Of a DNA stretch of 64,000 bases, positions 11,602 through 24,281 are shown one piece after another. The notes under the pieces were generated by a model. It did no database searches and had not been told where the DNA came from. It worked only from the letters and a program-made list of their open reading frames with translations. Position 1 is the first letter of the stretch. Each line of letters opens with the position of its first letter. The stretch is from Bombyx mori. Taxonomy: Eukaryota; Arthropoda; Insecta; Lepidoptera; Bombycidae. A program made the position numbers and the translations under genes. The stretch is from assembly GCF_030269925.1 (NCBI RefSeq), contig NC_085125.1:14967943-15031942 (forward strand), written 5' to 3'.

Positions 11602-13274
11602 TTATGTATCTAAAAAAAAACTATTTTCATTCTTTGCAATGTCCTTGTGCTGCAAGTCCTTGCCCTTGCCTCTTGCCAAATTTCATGATCCTATAATAAG
11701 TCAAGGGTTTTAAAGAATGACAAAAGATCGCTATATAATTTTAATTTCGTTGATTGAAAATCCTGATATTTTTGTGAATTAATTCCTCTGTAGAACTTTG
11801 CATTTTGTACCAATTTTAATTTGATACCTTCATTTGTTCTTAATAAACAATCACAACACACACGGCTGGATCGCGCCAATGAACTTAATTGTACAATCGA
11901 ATATCGGAAAACGATCCTCGCGCAATGGACCGGCCAATAATCACACATACTGTATGGTGTACACACACACACACACACTACTGTTCTATGGTTGATGTTT
12001 GTTAGTAGATTTCCAAACACTGCGTCGTAGTCGTTGTCGTTGTGCTTGTTGACAGGGTCATGACCTTTTATATTTTTTCGTTTCTTTTATGACAGTTTTC
12101 GTAGGTAGGCGAGAATACCCGACGGTAGGCGGTCATTGTCGCTCGGGAACATCAGCAACGTGAGGACAGGTTTTGAGTAAAATGTGATTTCAGCTACCCT
12201 ATTTACTACCGAACTCTAACAGCACACGAAATTACATCTTTATTGCAAGTAACCGTTGTCAGCATGCCGTCCGCCACTGGCAAACCGGTTTCGACCCACG
12301 TTGTGTTGCTTGTGAGTGTCGAAAGATGTGCCCTCGCCCGTTACCTTTTTTTTGTGGCCAGGGGCCGAACCTCCTACGAGGTTCCCGCCCCTAGGGTGAG
12401 CGCGGTTTATGGGACTGGACGGTGCACAGATGCTGGGAGCGGATCGCAGGCCTAAGGAATTGAATTTAGGGCCTTACCCACTAAACGACGTCAAAATTCG
12501 AGCGGGATAAGGGTGCTACCACGGTCAACACCAGAAGCGCAGCTCACCCCAAGGACGCTTGGTCTACAAGGACGGCCGCCTTTAAGGCGAATCGAAGACT
12601 GAGCGTCGATCGTCTCGAGACGGTAGCTCGTCAGGCCGCCAGGCCGTGTCGCTGGTGTTCCGGGCGTCATTTGCGCATGCCAGCCCTAGAGAGCCTAGCG
12701 TTCCGAAAAATGAAACACATTTCTGAAAACATAGTGACATTGTCAAATTTGTGAGTTAATAATAATGATTTCGAAAGGATGCCGTATGAAAATCATTAGA
12801 TCTTTGGGGTGAATGACAACAGGAAGATCTCCCACCAGACGCTGGTTACAACTCGATGGGCTCACATGCCATATATTGTTGATCGGAGCTTAGTATGTGA
12901 GCTTGTGAGCATGTGAGGCTATCTTAACAATAGATTGGAGCCATTAGGCTTGTTTAATCAAAAATATTCTATTGTTGGATGTTTAACTGTTTGATATTTT
13001 TATGGAAGTCTGGCTGTCGTTGCCTAAAAAAGGCAGTGTAGAAAATGTTCTTGGCGTTCTTAAAATTCGTGACTCGAAACCCTAATCCACTGAGACCATC
13101 CGGCGGACTCTTACTGTATCACATCAAACTCTTCGGCGAGCTCAACGAGTACGGTGAGCTGGGCTGGTGCGCTGCCGGCTCAGAAGTGTAGTTGACGGCG
13201 GCCACGACAAGTGAGCTATCATGTCGCAGAGCTGATTCCAAGTAGCGCATCGCAGGAGTTAAAGTAAAGTTAAT
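11602..13274. other. gene-free stretch with an unrecognised GC-rich block
   Basis: No supported gene. An (AC)n tract lies at about 11958-11979. A block at about 12240-12710 is markedly more GC-rich and includes a short inverted pair around GGGGCCGAACCTCC...GAGGTTCCCGCCCC (12361-12392). It resembles part of a retroelement in texture, but I cannot identify it. Confidence 0.35.
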
Positions 13275-13760
13275 ACTATATTTGTTGTTCCCTGGTAGGC
13301 AGACGAGTATATAGTGGTGGTCTAGGTAGTGTGGACGAACTCTACTCAGGTGGTAGGTGGTGTGATGGCAAAAACGAGATGATGAGATCATCTCAAACAA
13401 TTCCCCAGAGCACTCCCCGTGGAACATACGGTACAAAATACTCGAGAGAACCGAAGTCTCTCCGTAGACCCAGATCTAGCTGGTATTTGGAATTCCCTAC
13501 CCAGAAGTGGGAGCAGAAGTCCACGCGCAGACCGGACTTGTGCTTTGTAAAGCAAAAGTACAGGCATGAAGTATTGCTTCGCTCTGTTGAGGACTCCTAG
13601 AATTTTAGACGCCAATTTGACTTTGCCTTTCAAATGATCTATATTGGACGTCGTCCGAAACATCGACCCCAATTCCAATACTCGTGGATGATTTCAAGGA
13701 TACTCTTTCGAACACGCAAATTTGCGTCTTCAGCGGGTTCAATTCAATGTTCAATTGAAC
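13275..13760 (-). mobile_element. Jockey-like LINE fragment (3' part of RT ORF)
   Basis: On the minus strand, frame-shifted pieces match the element at 21820-22972: the segments around LLLYKAQVR, SKILGVLNRAKQYF and LYRMFHGECSGELFEMI, and the GTAGGCAGACGAGTAT tail. It covers only the region after the RT catalytic core. Several stops and indels make it a dead fragment. Confidence 0.78.
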
Positions 13761-14017
13761 TTTGAATTGTCACGACGTCACCAATTGATATTATTGAAGT
13801 TCCCGATGACAGATCGTATGCAATCTCTGTTATAAGGTTTCACTTGTTCCACTTCCGTATCCGACCCGAATCCGACACCGGATTTGAGTTCGTTAACTGA
13901 CAATATGTTACATCCGATCTTACATGACCTCGCATATTTGGGATCTTAGCTGTCATATAATTTTGTTTGCAAATGAATACTAAGGTACCTACCTAGAGTA
14001 TTCTTAATTTAACTTTA

Positions 14018-14250
14018 ATTGCTTAGGTAGGCGAACGCACATACGGTTCACTCGGTGTTAAGCGGTTACCGGAGCTCATAGACATCAACGACACAAAAAC
14101 CGCCGTCTCCTTTGGGACATGACTTTTAAATTTCAGTTTTACAGTACAGCAACTGCTTTAAATGGCCCTTTAAACCAAAACGCATTACTGCTTTACAGAA
14201 GAAATATGCATGGGAGCGTTACCTACCCGTGCAAGCTCACCGTCACTGTT
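14018..14250 (-). mobile_element. Bm1 SINE, strongly diverged
   Basis: Recognisable only by order: TTGCTTAGGTAGGCGAACG, then GGTTACCGGAGCTCATAGACATC, then AAACGCATTACTGCTTTACAG, then TTACCTACCCGTGC. These are the successive Bm1 body blocks on the minus strand. Divergence is far higher than in the other copies, so this is an older insertion. Confidence 0.65.
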
Positions 14251-15767
14251 TCATCTATAGTTAGAATACAATGGACTTTGTGTCCTTAAGACTGTAAACA
14301 CGCTCAGTGTTCAGTGCTCGGTGTGGCGATATTAATATTAATACAAATGATAAGTCTGCAAACTTTAAAACTTTCGTGCAACATTTTTTACCTCTATGTA
14401 GAGTCACGTCAGGAATCCAAACGAGGGTTGGTAAACAAGGTATATTGCAGTGGCCGGTCGAGTGGAGGCAAAAACGTGACTTGATATATTAGCGAGTGAG
14501 CGGCCGCACACCCGCTCGGCGTATTTATAGAGTGCCGGCTCAACGCGGACTAATGAAGTTTCTTCATTACTCACACGACGCCTTCTCCATCGCATTAATG
14601 ATCTCGTCTCAATATTTGATAGAGACACTTCAGCTGCTACAGTTGGGTCCTGAGTAGCCGATGTACTTACTGCATGCTATCACTCTTATAACTTGTTTGT
14701 GCCTTCATTCGCATTAGTTAGTAGTTTATTCAGTCATCCGTCTGTCATAGGGACCACGACTACGACTACTTTATCTTTTTCTTTCATAACCAGTACTATT
14801 TTTGGTTGAGTTCTATTAAAGGTTGACAATAACAATATGCAACGTATTATATAAAATATAATTAAGCGAAGCGGTGTGGAGCGAGCACCTCGCATCGCGT
14901 CGCCTCGCCTCGCCTCGCTCTGTCTGTTCGGTAATTGTTGACGTCATAATGTGCCTGACACGCAAGTGTTCCTTGAGAAATTTCTTGGAGAGAGTTTCCT
15001 TGACATTCCTCATAGCAGTCACAGTGATGGCACTCAAGTGTTTAGCCCTCCTGCCGCTCCCCCTCCCGTCTCTTGTCAGCCCGGCCGCAGAGTGTGCGGC
15101 GCGGCAGCACGCGTACCATCCGCCGGTGCGCGGGTCTGCAGTTAACCAACGTGCCAACGCGCCCTAGACAATGTCATGTTATAAACATTTTATACGATTT
15201 GGCACAATTCAAATATCCGCTAAAGAAAACAACCTTATACTGTACGAGAGGCTATTCATATATATTAACAAATACTCTATTTCTAATAGAGATTACGGTT
15301 GGCGCTTATCTTACTACACCCGAGTTCCTGTTTTTATGAAGATAAAACCTCTCATCGAACAAACTGCTACACCTCAAGACACTGATAGTGGTTTCTGTAT
15401 GCCAAGAAATATAAATCTTAATACTCAGTTGGGTTTCTAACAAGAATATGGGTGATACAAATATTGTTATTATAAAAGAGTAAATAAATGGTTATAAATA
15501 GCATCTTAGTCGTCCGGGATGACGAAGCCGTAAAGTGTTTGAAAGGACGGTAACAATGAAACGAAAATAATAAGGCGAGATGAAGCCGTAAAACCAGCGC
15601 AGTTGCCGGGCGGAGCACAACCCGTCAGCTACGCTCCTTCAGAAACCTTTGGATATTCAATTGTTATTGCTTAGGTCTCGCATGTCGCAGTGTCCCGTGT
15701 TCTGTCCACAATCAATCATTTGTAACATTTCTCGACAAAATGTACGTACCTACATGGGTACTTTAAA
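14251..15767. other. gene-free stretch
   Basis: No supported gene. A CGCCT repeat of five or so units lies near 14896-14918. A frame starting at 15027 begins with a hydrophobic stretch that could pass for a signal peptide, but it has no convincing splice donor or partner exon. Confidence 0.35.
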
Positions 15768-16702
15768 TCTATACTTAATATTATAAGGCTGAAGAGTTTG
15801 TTTGCTTGAACGCGCTGACCTTAGGAAGTACTGATCAGATTTGAAAAATTCTTTCAGTGTTAGACAGATCATTTATTGAGGAAGGATTAACATAATACCT
15901 TAAGATCGCAGCAAAATAATGATCAAGTGCGTAACAATGACGTACAAGGCGCGGCCGCCGCGGCGCCGGTGCGCGGACACACACAATAAGAACATTAACA
16001 AGAAACACCCAAATCACTTCAAGATAGGCTTTGAAAATTGTAGATTTTTTTGGATTTCTCCAGAATCCCACTATCAGATCCTGATTCTGATAATTACAGG
16101 ATCATTCGGGAAGTCTACTAAATCCCTTTCGAACAAAAAAAAATCGGTTGTCTGTAAAGTCGGTTTACTGACGATAGTTGAACGTGACAGCGTCATAAGA
16201 AAATACTGATGGAATGGTTTCATTTTTCAATTATCGCAATTATCGTTGCTATAAACAATTGACACCACATTCACTTTTCACTGAACTTCATACTTGACGA
16301 AAACATGTAAATGTATTATTGTATAGCAGCTGTCCACGCGGATGCATCGCTCACATCGCCTCAGAGCGAGGTAACGCCGCATGAGTCATGTTTTTTCGTG
16401 CGTGCAGCCGGCTCCACCGAATTATAAGACGTTGTCACCTCAAAAGAAAATAGAATTATCAAAATCGGTTCAAGTATTCCCGAGAAATCGGTGAACATAC
16501 ATGGATAAAAAAAAGGTGGTCGAATTGGTAACCTCCTCTTTTGAAGTCGATTATAAGGTGTGATTTTGGTGACTGAAATAGCTCCTTCACATTATATTAT
16601 TCAAAAATATTTTCACCTTCTACGTAAAAGAAGTCGTGGGTAAAATTTAGCGTTATCCCAAAGTAACTATTCCACGCGGACGTAGTCGCCGGCAAAAGCT
16701 AG
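15768..16702 (+). mobile_element. Helitron-like non-autonomous element
   Basis: Starts TCTATACTTAATATTATAAG after an A and ends GCAAAAGCTAG before a T. The head continues with a segment on GAAGAGTTTGTTTGCTTGAACG, and the end carries ACGCGGACGTAGTCGCCGG. Both ends fit a common lepidopteran non-autonomous Helitron type. The interior is heterogeneous; a piece at 16446-16560 (AAATCGGTTCAAGTATTCCC) suggests a further element inside. No coding capacity. Confidence 0.6.
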
Positions 16703-18527
16703 TTAATATGTAATAAATTGTAAATACTGAACAGTTGTTTTGTGCACGATTAGTGACTGTCGCATACAAGAAACAAAAGTGGCTTAGATATCCGAGATGA
16801 GCTCCGTCTCTTGCAACTTCAATCAGCGCTAATGAATACTCCAGCCCCACGGAGCCAGCCACCCTCCGCTCTGCTCACGCTAACTTCGCTCTTTACTCAA
16901 CGAATTACTTTAGAAAATATTGGGCTGGTGGCTCAACGCTGGACATTGGGAAGCCTGTTCATTGACATATTGGAAAAATATTAAAATTCTTGAAAGAACG
17001 TCCGGATTACCTGTATGTATGTATAGTTTATGATGTGAATGAACACTGTGCTGTTGTTGAATGAGATATTAACGACAAGGTGCAGCTATAGAATCAACGA
17101 CGCAAGAAAAAAAAGACGTGTGGCACTCAGAGACTGTCGCGGTAAAGCTATTGCATAGCATTTTTATCAACTTATGCAATTATAAATCGACAAGCTTAAT
17201 TTAATATTAAAACAACTGGTAGCGCGTGAAAGTAATAATAGGATGCGTAGTAAATTATTAGGATTGCGCCACCTTTGGGGTTTGTCCGTTACTAATTACC
17301 GCGAACGTAATTTAATCCAAAGCGTGGTGTTAGCTCCCGATCGATAACGCTTCACCGCTAGCTGCCTAGATGGCGGCACATGTACCGTAGTGCATGTAGT
17401 GCTTGTGCTTACGAAAAGCTACGTGAGCTTCGCCCCCCTCCCGCCGCCCGCGTGCTTCCATCGCCGACGCCCGCACGACAGTCACTGGCAAGGTCTACAG
17501 GTGAGTGCAAGTTCTTTTAATTTATTGCCATTTTATTGCTGCTTCCGTGTAATCATTCGCCCGCCCGCTTTATTTAATTTATATCTTTAGTTTGATTACT
17601 AGCTTTTGTTTACCGCTATATAGTTTTACCGCTCCGCTAATTATAAGTGACAAACATTTATCACATACCGCTTAGGACGGCTATTTACACGCCTTTCTAC
17701 AACCCCGCTTTATATGCTCCCGCCGCAGGAGGGCTATTTACACGCCCCCTTGCTACCCCAACAACAATAAAATAAGATCCGGCGAGAAACTCAGTGGGCT
17801 AACTTTCAATGCTACATTGTGAGTATTCCATTTTGACCGCACACTCACTAGAGGGCGCTACATGGGATAGAGACACGCCTTTGGATGCTAGTTCGAACTC
17901 TCATTCGCCCAGAATCAACGGTTTAGCTAGTTTATTTTTAATGCCACTCCAATCACTGAATGAATAGTAGGAGTAGTAATAAAATTCTTCGACTAAGCTA
18001 TAGAAATGGCACGCCCAACGCATTGTAATGTGATATAATTTTGTATTTTACAATTCCGTTTGTCGCCGATAGATGGCGCTTGACGCAAAAGCTGAATCGC
18101 GCTATCGTTGTGCTATCCACGAAATTATATCACATATTTTGATAGTACATAAATCGGTGTTTAGACTTCTTACTTTAAATACTACACAAGCGCAACGTGT
18201 GAATGTGTTGAACGCGAGCTACATAATTAAATAATTCAGTTTCTCCGCCTCCTCGTTGTTGGCTTGTCGTACAGAATGTCTTAGGTGTCCTTGGTGTAAG
18301 AACGCTCATTCATTTATGTTGAATTTTATCCACTTTCCAAAAAATTTAAGGATAGTCCTTTAAAATCTATCGTTATCTGCTCACTGTGAGCACTTCAAAT
18401 AGAACACAAAAGGGACAGCTGCGATGAGTAATTTCTATAATTTAACAACGTTTCTAACATTGATTTAAAGCTTTATTTACAAAAAGAAACAGATCGTAAT
18501 GTAGCTCTGGTAGATGTTGTGTCATTT
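16703..18527. other. gene-free stretch with one exon-like block
   Basis: No supported gene. The GC-rich block 17345-17500 ends in AAGGTCTACAG followed by GTGAGTG, a strong splice donor context, so it could be a non-coding or signal-peptide exon. Nothing confirms this. A small inverted-repeat element at 18029-18134 is listed separately. Confidence 0.35.
18029..18134. repeat. short MITE-like inverted-repeat element
   Basis: A perfect 13-bp inverted pair, TGTGATATAATTT at 18029-18041 and its reverse complement at 18122-18134, brackets about 80 bp of unrelated sequence. Size and layout fit a miniature DNA transposon. No clear target duplication is visible, so the class is open. Confidence 0.4.
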
Positions 18528-18880
18528 CTTTATTTTATTTTATTTTTATTACTTAGATGTGTGAACGATTTCACAGCTCATCTGGTGCTAAGAGGCGTAT
18601 GGAGCCCACAGACATCAACAACGTAAGCCGCCCCCCCCCCCCCCCCTCGAGACATGAGTTCTGAGTCACCATTTTTTTAGTACAACGGCTGCCCCACCCT
18701 TCGAACTGAAACGCATTACTGCTTCTCGGCAAGAAGAGGCAGGGTGGTGGTACCCTCCACGCGGGCTCACAAGACACTGTACCACCAGTAATTACGCAAA
18801 TTATAATATGGCGGGTTTGATTTTTATTACACGATGTAATTCCTTCACCGCGGAATTCAATCGTGAACATGTCTTTTCCG
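18528..18880 (-). mobile_element. Bm1 SINE with a poly(C) expansion
   Basis: Bm1 body on the minus strand with an A-rich tail (plus-strand T-rich run at 18528-18550). It lacks the tRNA-like head; homology stops near 18880. A run of 16 C at 18631-18646 replaces the usual CCACCCACC segment, which points to slippage after insertion. Confidence 0.85.
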
Positions 18881-21819
18881 TACGTGTGTACTATATCATT
18901 ATAAAAACTTTGGCTGCCTAGCCTTAGAGCTGGCACAGTCGCCTCGCTCTATACGTGTGCAGACGATTTCTAACTGTCTGAAGACGGGCCGCGAAATTCA
19001 CTCAGTGATGTTTATGGGCCACAATAAGTACTCAGGAGGGCTATGAGGTCATTGCCCGATCTGAGCAATAAATAACAAAAATTAGTATCAAATAAATATT
19101 TAAATACAGAAAATAATTAGCGGAATAGGTTTATACTACTTTATAGAGCGCAGCCGCCGCTACCTTTGGCAAATTTCTGTTTTCCCGACGACACGTTGTA
19201 GAATAAGTGTCTGCAGTTCGGCGACATGGTGACAAACTCGCACGGCGCCCTGGTGAGATAGCAGTAGCAACGAAGTCGACCGCGGACCGGCATTCGATGT
19301 CACGAACTAAAATATGACGAGTAGACCAACACGATATTCGCAACAAGTCCAATAGTCGGATGAGTCCTCCGCGGCGCGCGGTGCCGACATAATGGGCTTC
19401 ATTTACGACGTTCGAATTGAAGGCTCTTTGATAATATCATCCGCACTGCTACAGATATTCCCGTTTATTTGAATTGCATGTGTGAGCGAGGCGGTGCGAG
19501 GCGGTGCGGGGCGGTGCGGGGTGGGGCAGGAGGGACTGACAGCCGTAGAACACTTGGAAGGTCGAGTAGAAGCTTCGGGCGGAAGGAAGGCTCGAGTGCG
19601 GACCTCCCGGCGCGGTGCACTCAGCTCGGTGGATTGTATTGGAGGAGCATCTACAGATGCTTTCAAATGACTTTAAGCGAGCGAGAAACCTGAGCAATTT
19701 CACGCGGCATTTATAGCTCGGCAACGAACCAGCTCCAGCAACTTGTCTATGGAACTTGTGCAAGTTGCGGCGCGGTATTATATATTATTATAACGATACA
19801 ACGGGTCGCGCGTGGGTCTGTAGTGTTCACTCCGTAAGTCCGTACACGTCATTTAAGTTGTGAGCTCGTATTTTCATCGTGCCCATATTGATGAAAAAGA
19901 TACAAAGATAGTGAAAACAAAACACTAACACACTGTAGATTTATATATTAGTATAGTTTTGTATCACGCAAATTCTTCCTTATAATAACACATTAATTTA
20001 GAAACGTCAGAACGACAGTGAGGGGTGCGCGGCGGCGTTCAACCAGCGAGTGATGTCTGCAACCAGGGTGCCGACTCACGAGAAGCAAGCGACTCGGCAG
20101 TGTTGGCACATCTGATACACCCATGCTGAGTACTAAAGTTATTCTGCTTCTAATCATTATCGTCAGAATAATAATTGAGAATAAACTTGTACGGAAGCTA
20201 TTGTTGCGGACGTTGTTTCCTCGGAGAGACCACAATGAGGTCGTAGTGGGCTCGACTTTACATAAATCTGAAGCAAAGTTGTCCTTGAATGTGAAGTTAA
20301 CAGAAATCTTCCCCCTCCCGCGCCCCGGTACCCCGGGGATGGGGGGGCCCGTCGCCGGCCACACGACTGTGAACTAGTCCGCGGACCGCTTACTTTGTGA
20401 CAGATCGTGTGGATCGAGTTCACTTCAGAGACTTAGTTCGTTCATTATTTATAACTACTTCATCCTACCGACTTACTTAAGATCGTTTGAAACCAATGAA
20501 TGAGAGAAAGAAAAATTGAGAGTGAATTTATTCGTTTAAATACGAACTTTACAGAAGCTGGGAAAAATTGAACGTTGCCAGTTCTTAGTATAAATTGTCT
20601 GTTTAAAATGAATGATCCGAGACATGAAGTTCAGTTATCATTCGAATTGAGTGAAACTTGCGGAGGGCTGCGTCACACCCGCCGCCGCCCCGCCCCGCCC
20701 CGCCCCGCACACGACCTCACACACGTGGTGATGATCCGCGCGTCTGCTTCTGACGAATATTTTTTATTTCATTTCATTTGTTTTCTACACCATCTTGTAT
20801 GTATTATACATACATGTAGATGTAATTGACATGCAAAGCGCGTTCCGAGTATGCAAATAGTCTACCAATTTCTTTAATAAATTGCAAGGGTGCACCCCGC
20901 CTGCAAATGTGCTTCTCCACAGAGCACATCGTGTCAGCACACGGGGCCCGGGTGATTGACCGTCGCATGATCGAGGCGGACGCGACACAACGCGACACGA
21001 TGCTCAGGGTACTCTCGGCTACTCTGAAGGATCACTTGGTACATATTGACTGTGTTTTGTCGCGCTGATGACGGTTAACCGTCGCACACTTCACAGCACC
21101 TCACCGTGGGTGGCAGCGGCTAGTCCTGGTGAATAAAGGTTAAAAAAAATTTGCAATTTTAGTTACTTAAGAGATGTTCACTGATAAGTAAGTTCAGTTT
21201 AAAAATGGCAAACTCGTTTTAATTGCGAACCGAATATGAAAAGTCCAAAAATGATTTCACTTTCGGACTTTGGTTATGTGTCAGGGACGGTAGGCGCAAG
21301 TATTGTACTAACTACTATAATATGGCCCGTCCTTGATCCATTCAGGTTAATGGTGCGTCTTGAAGCTGCTAAAGATTACGTTGAAGGTTTCCGTTACATA
21401 AGTACATAGGTGCAGGTGCGCGCAGCTGTGTGCGCTCAAGGAATGTCTGGGCAGTGAGGCAGGTCGTAAAGTTTACAATCACACATCGACTATTGTTGCT
21501 ACTGCTACCATCATCAGTGTTAGAATTAAAAATTGAAAGCGGATGTGAGTCCTCCCCGCTCCCCTCCATTTGATTGGGGAGCAGCTGGAGAATATTACTG
21601 AACTACGAGTATGACTGCATCAGAACAGCATCACACAGCGCAGCAGTGAACATAACCGACGTCAGCATTATCTGACATATTATTGTATATAAACGCACGC
21701 ATATCCCATATCAGCCCGCTTCACTTCAGTTCGGGTCTCCGCAGCAAAACTTTGCGACGACATTAAGTGAGTATCCCGCCCCGTGACGTCACTTAATCAC
21801 AACTTCAACTTACAGAGAA
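18881..21819. other. gene-free stretch with GC-rich tracts
   Basis: No supported gene. A GC-rich short repeat based on GAGGCGGTGCG lies at 19487-19530, and a C/G-rich patch at 20310-20350. A frame at 20826-21068 is followed by GAATAAAGG and an A run (about 21133-21150), which resembles the end of a processed transcript. I do not recognise its protein. Confidence 0.35.
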
Positions 21820-22972
21820 CTCTCTAACTCGCTCTGTGACTTACAGCTCGGTATTCGAACGAACAAGTGGATCTCTAGCTTTTTGGATGGGCGGAGCATC
21901 ACGGTCGTTGTAGACGGTGACTGTTCTGATACCATGACCATTAACGCTGGCGTTCCACAAGGTTCGGTGCTCTCCTCCACGCTTTTCATCCTGTATATCA
22001 ATGACATGCTGTCTATTGATGGCATGCATTGCTATGCGGATGACAGCACGGGGGATCCGCGATATATCGGCCATCAGAGTCTCTCTCGGAGCGTGGTGTA
22101 AGAGAGACGATCAAAACTTGTGTCTGAAGTGGAGAACTCTCTGGGGCGAGTCTCCAAATGGGGTGAATTGAACTTGGTTCAATTCAACCCGATAAAGACA
22201 CAAGTTTGCGCGTTCACTGCGAAGAAGGACCCCTTTGTCATGGCGCCGCAATTCCAAGGAGTATCCCTGCAACCTTCCGAGAGTATCGGGATACTTGGGG
22301 TCGGGTGACGTCCAGTTTCGGAGTCATTTGGAAGGTAAAGCCACGTTGGCGTCCAAAATGCTAGGAGTCCTCAACAGAGCGAAGCGGTACTTCACGCCTG
22401 GACAAAGGCTTTTGCTTTATAAAGCACAAGTCCGGCCTCGCGTGGAGTACTGCTCCCATCTCTGGGCCGGGGCTCCCAAATACCAGCTTCTTCCATTTGA
22501 CTCCCTACAGAGGAGGGCCGTTCGGATTGTCGATAATCCCATTCTCACGGATCGTTTGGAACCTCTGGGTCTGCGGAGGGACTTCGGTTCCCTCTGTATT
22601 TTGTACCGTATGTTCCATGGGGGGTGCTCTGAGGAATTGTTCGAGATGATACTAGCATCTCGTTTTTACCATCGCACCGCCCACCACCGGGTAGAGTTCA
22701 TCCATACTACCTGGAGCCACTGCGGTCATCCACAGTGCGTTTCCAGAGGTCTTTTTTGCCACGGACCATCTGACTATGGAATGAGCTGCCCCCCACGGTG
22801 TTTCCCGAGCGCTATAATATGTCCTTCTTCAAACGAGGCTTGTGGAGAGTATTAAGCGGTAGGCAGCGGTTTGTCTCTGCCCCTGGCATTGCTGAAGTTC
22901 ATGGGCGATGGTAACCACTCACCATCAGGTGGACCGTATGCTCGTCTGCCTACAAGTGCAATTAAAAAAAAA
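21820..22972 (+). mobile_element. Jockey-like LINE, 5'-truncated, with RT remnant
   Basis: Carries the C-terminal half of a reverse transcriptase. Motifs in order are GVPQGSVLSSTLF (about 21950-21990), the catalytic YADD (about 22033), a GKATLASKMLGVLNRAKRYF stretch (about 22335) and SHLWAGAPKYQL (22455), ending with a GTAGGCAGCGG...CGTCTGCCTAC tail and an A run at 22963-22972. At least three reading-frame breaks are needed (near 22100, 22305 and 22740), so it is non-coding today. The start at about 21820 is abrupt within the RT, typical of 5' truncation. Jockey superfamily is my best call; the exact family is unknown. Three shorter fragments of it lie elsewhere in the window. Confidence 0.85.
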
Positions 22973-23339
22973 CTTCTGGGGAAGTACCTACATATTTAGA
23001 ACATTGTACAAGCACTGAACGTGGACGTTTAGTGTTTTTTGTTACCTTTGATAGCAGACCGCCCTGCGTCCCATCTGACTGTCGTTTAAGAACATCAGCA
23101 GCGCTCTCCACCCGGACAAGACACTGTCTTGCGAACGTCTTGCATTTGAGAAATAGCAAACAATGTCTGGTACCACCTTCTTACCTAGTCAGCAGTCAGC
23201 AGAACAGCACGGGATGGCTGTTATTACTGTCTTTGTTATATCGACATAGCTGCTTTCCGTTTTAGTGCGAGTTTGAGTAGCACCTGTTGTTTAGATTAAA
23301 TACAGTACTGGTTTAGTTAAATCATCTAGTGTATGCATT

Positions 23340-24265
23340 ACAAATTTCATAATGAACAAAAACATCGCACAAAAAGTTTGTCTTAAATGTTCCGTCGCCA
23401 ATGGAATTTCGTGCTCGGAGTCACTGAAAATGTTATGGACCGTTTACGGTGAATCGACTTTATAAAAAACACGTGCTTATGAGTGGTACAAAGCGTACAA
23501 GTGATGGAAGAGTTGCCTCGCTCTGGTGGGCCATCAACGTCTAGAGCTGCAGTTAACATCGCTAAACTAAACGAAATAAATAGAGACGGAAAAACCTCAT
23601 TCAAGTTTCAGGGAAACAGTTACCGAACTGTCCGTATCTCATGAGTCAATCGGTGAAATTTTAAACAATCCCATCGATATAAAACATGTCGTCGGTCGGC
23701 TAGTCCTACAATACCTGAATTTCTCCAAAGACTTAATCGCATAAGGGTCGCAGACGACATCCCAGATCGACTCAATTTCAACCCAACATCAATGAAACGC
23801 AATGTGACTAGTGACGAGACGTGGGTTTATATGTTTGACATGTAAATTCAAATAAATCATCGTCGATTATAAGGTTCGGAGCGGCGCCTCCCAACAGAAC
23901 TGAAACCGAAAAAAACAAAGTCGATCAAAAGTCAAAATGATGACTTTTTCTTCGACTTATCGCAGGGTTGTGCTCTTGGAAATCGGAGTTCTTGAAGGAA
24001 GGTCAAACAGTAACTAGATAAAGAGTATTACTAGAGCGTTATGCCGCGTTTAAGAGAGCAAAATCGACAAAAAAGGCCAGATTTGTGGAAAATTCTTGGA
24101 ATTTTGCAACACGATAATGCGCCTCCGCACAAGATCAACATTGCGAACGAAGTTTTGACTAAAAACTAAACAGATAGCATCGAGCAGCCGCTTCACCCCC
24201 CGGGCGCGGCTCCAGCGGACTGGTTTTTTTTTCTTAAACTCAGACTACCACTTCGTGGCACCCGT
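23340..24265 (+). pseudogene. decayed mariner (DD34D-type) transposase
   Basis: A broken plus-strand frame shows mariner landmarks in order. Near 23352 is an N-terminal segment (MNKNIAQKVCLK), then KTRAYEWYKAYK (about 23470). A linker like GHQRLEL lies around 23530, and TSDETWVYMFD (first catalytic Asp) near 23812. QHDNAPPHK (second Asp) follows near 24110 and a PADWFFFLKLRL-like end (third Asp) near 24215. Multiple stops and shifts separate these. No terminal repeats are visible, and the 3' side runs into a Helitron at 24282. Long inactive. Confidence 0.75.
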
Positions 24266-24281
24266 TTTCATTTATATTCTA

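Noticed and set aside
15027..15140. Frame starting MALKCLALLPLPLPSL resembling a signal peptide
   Set aside because: No good donor downstream, no partner exon, and it sits in a low-complexity CpG-rich patch.
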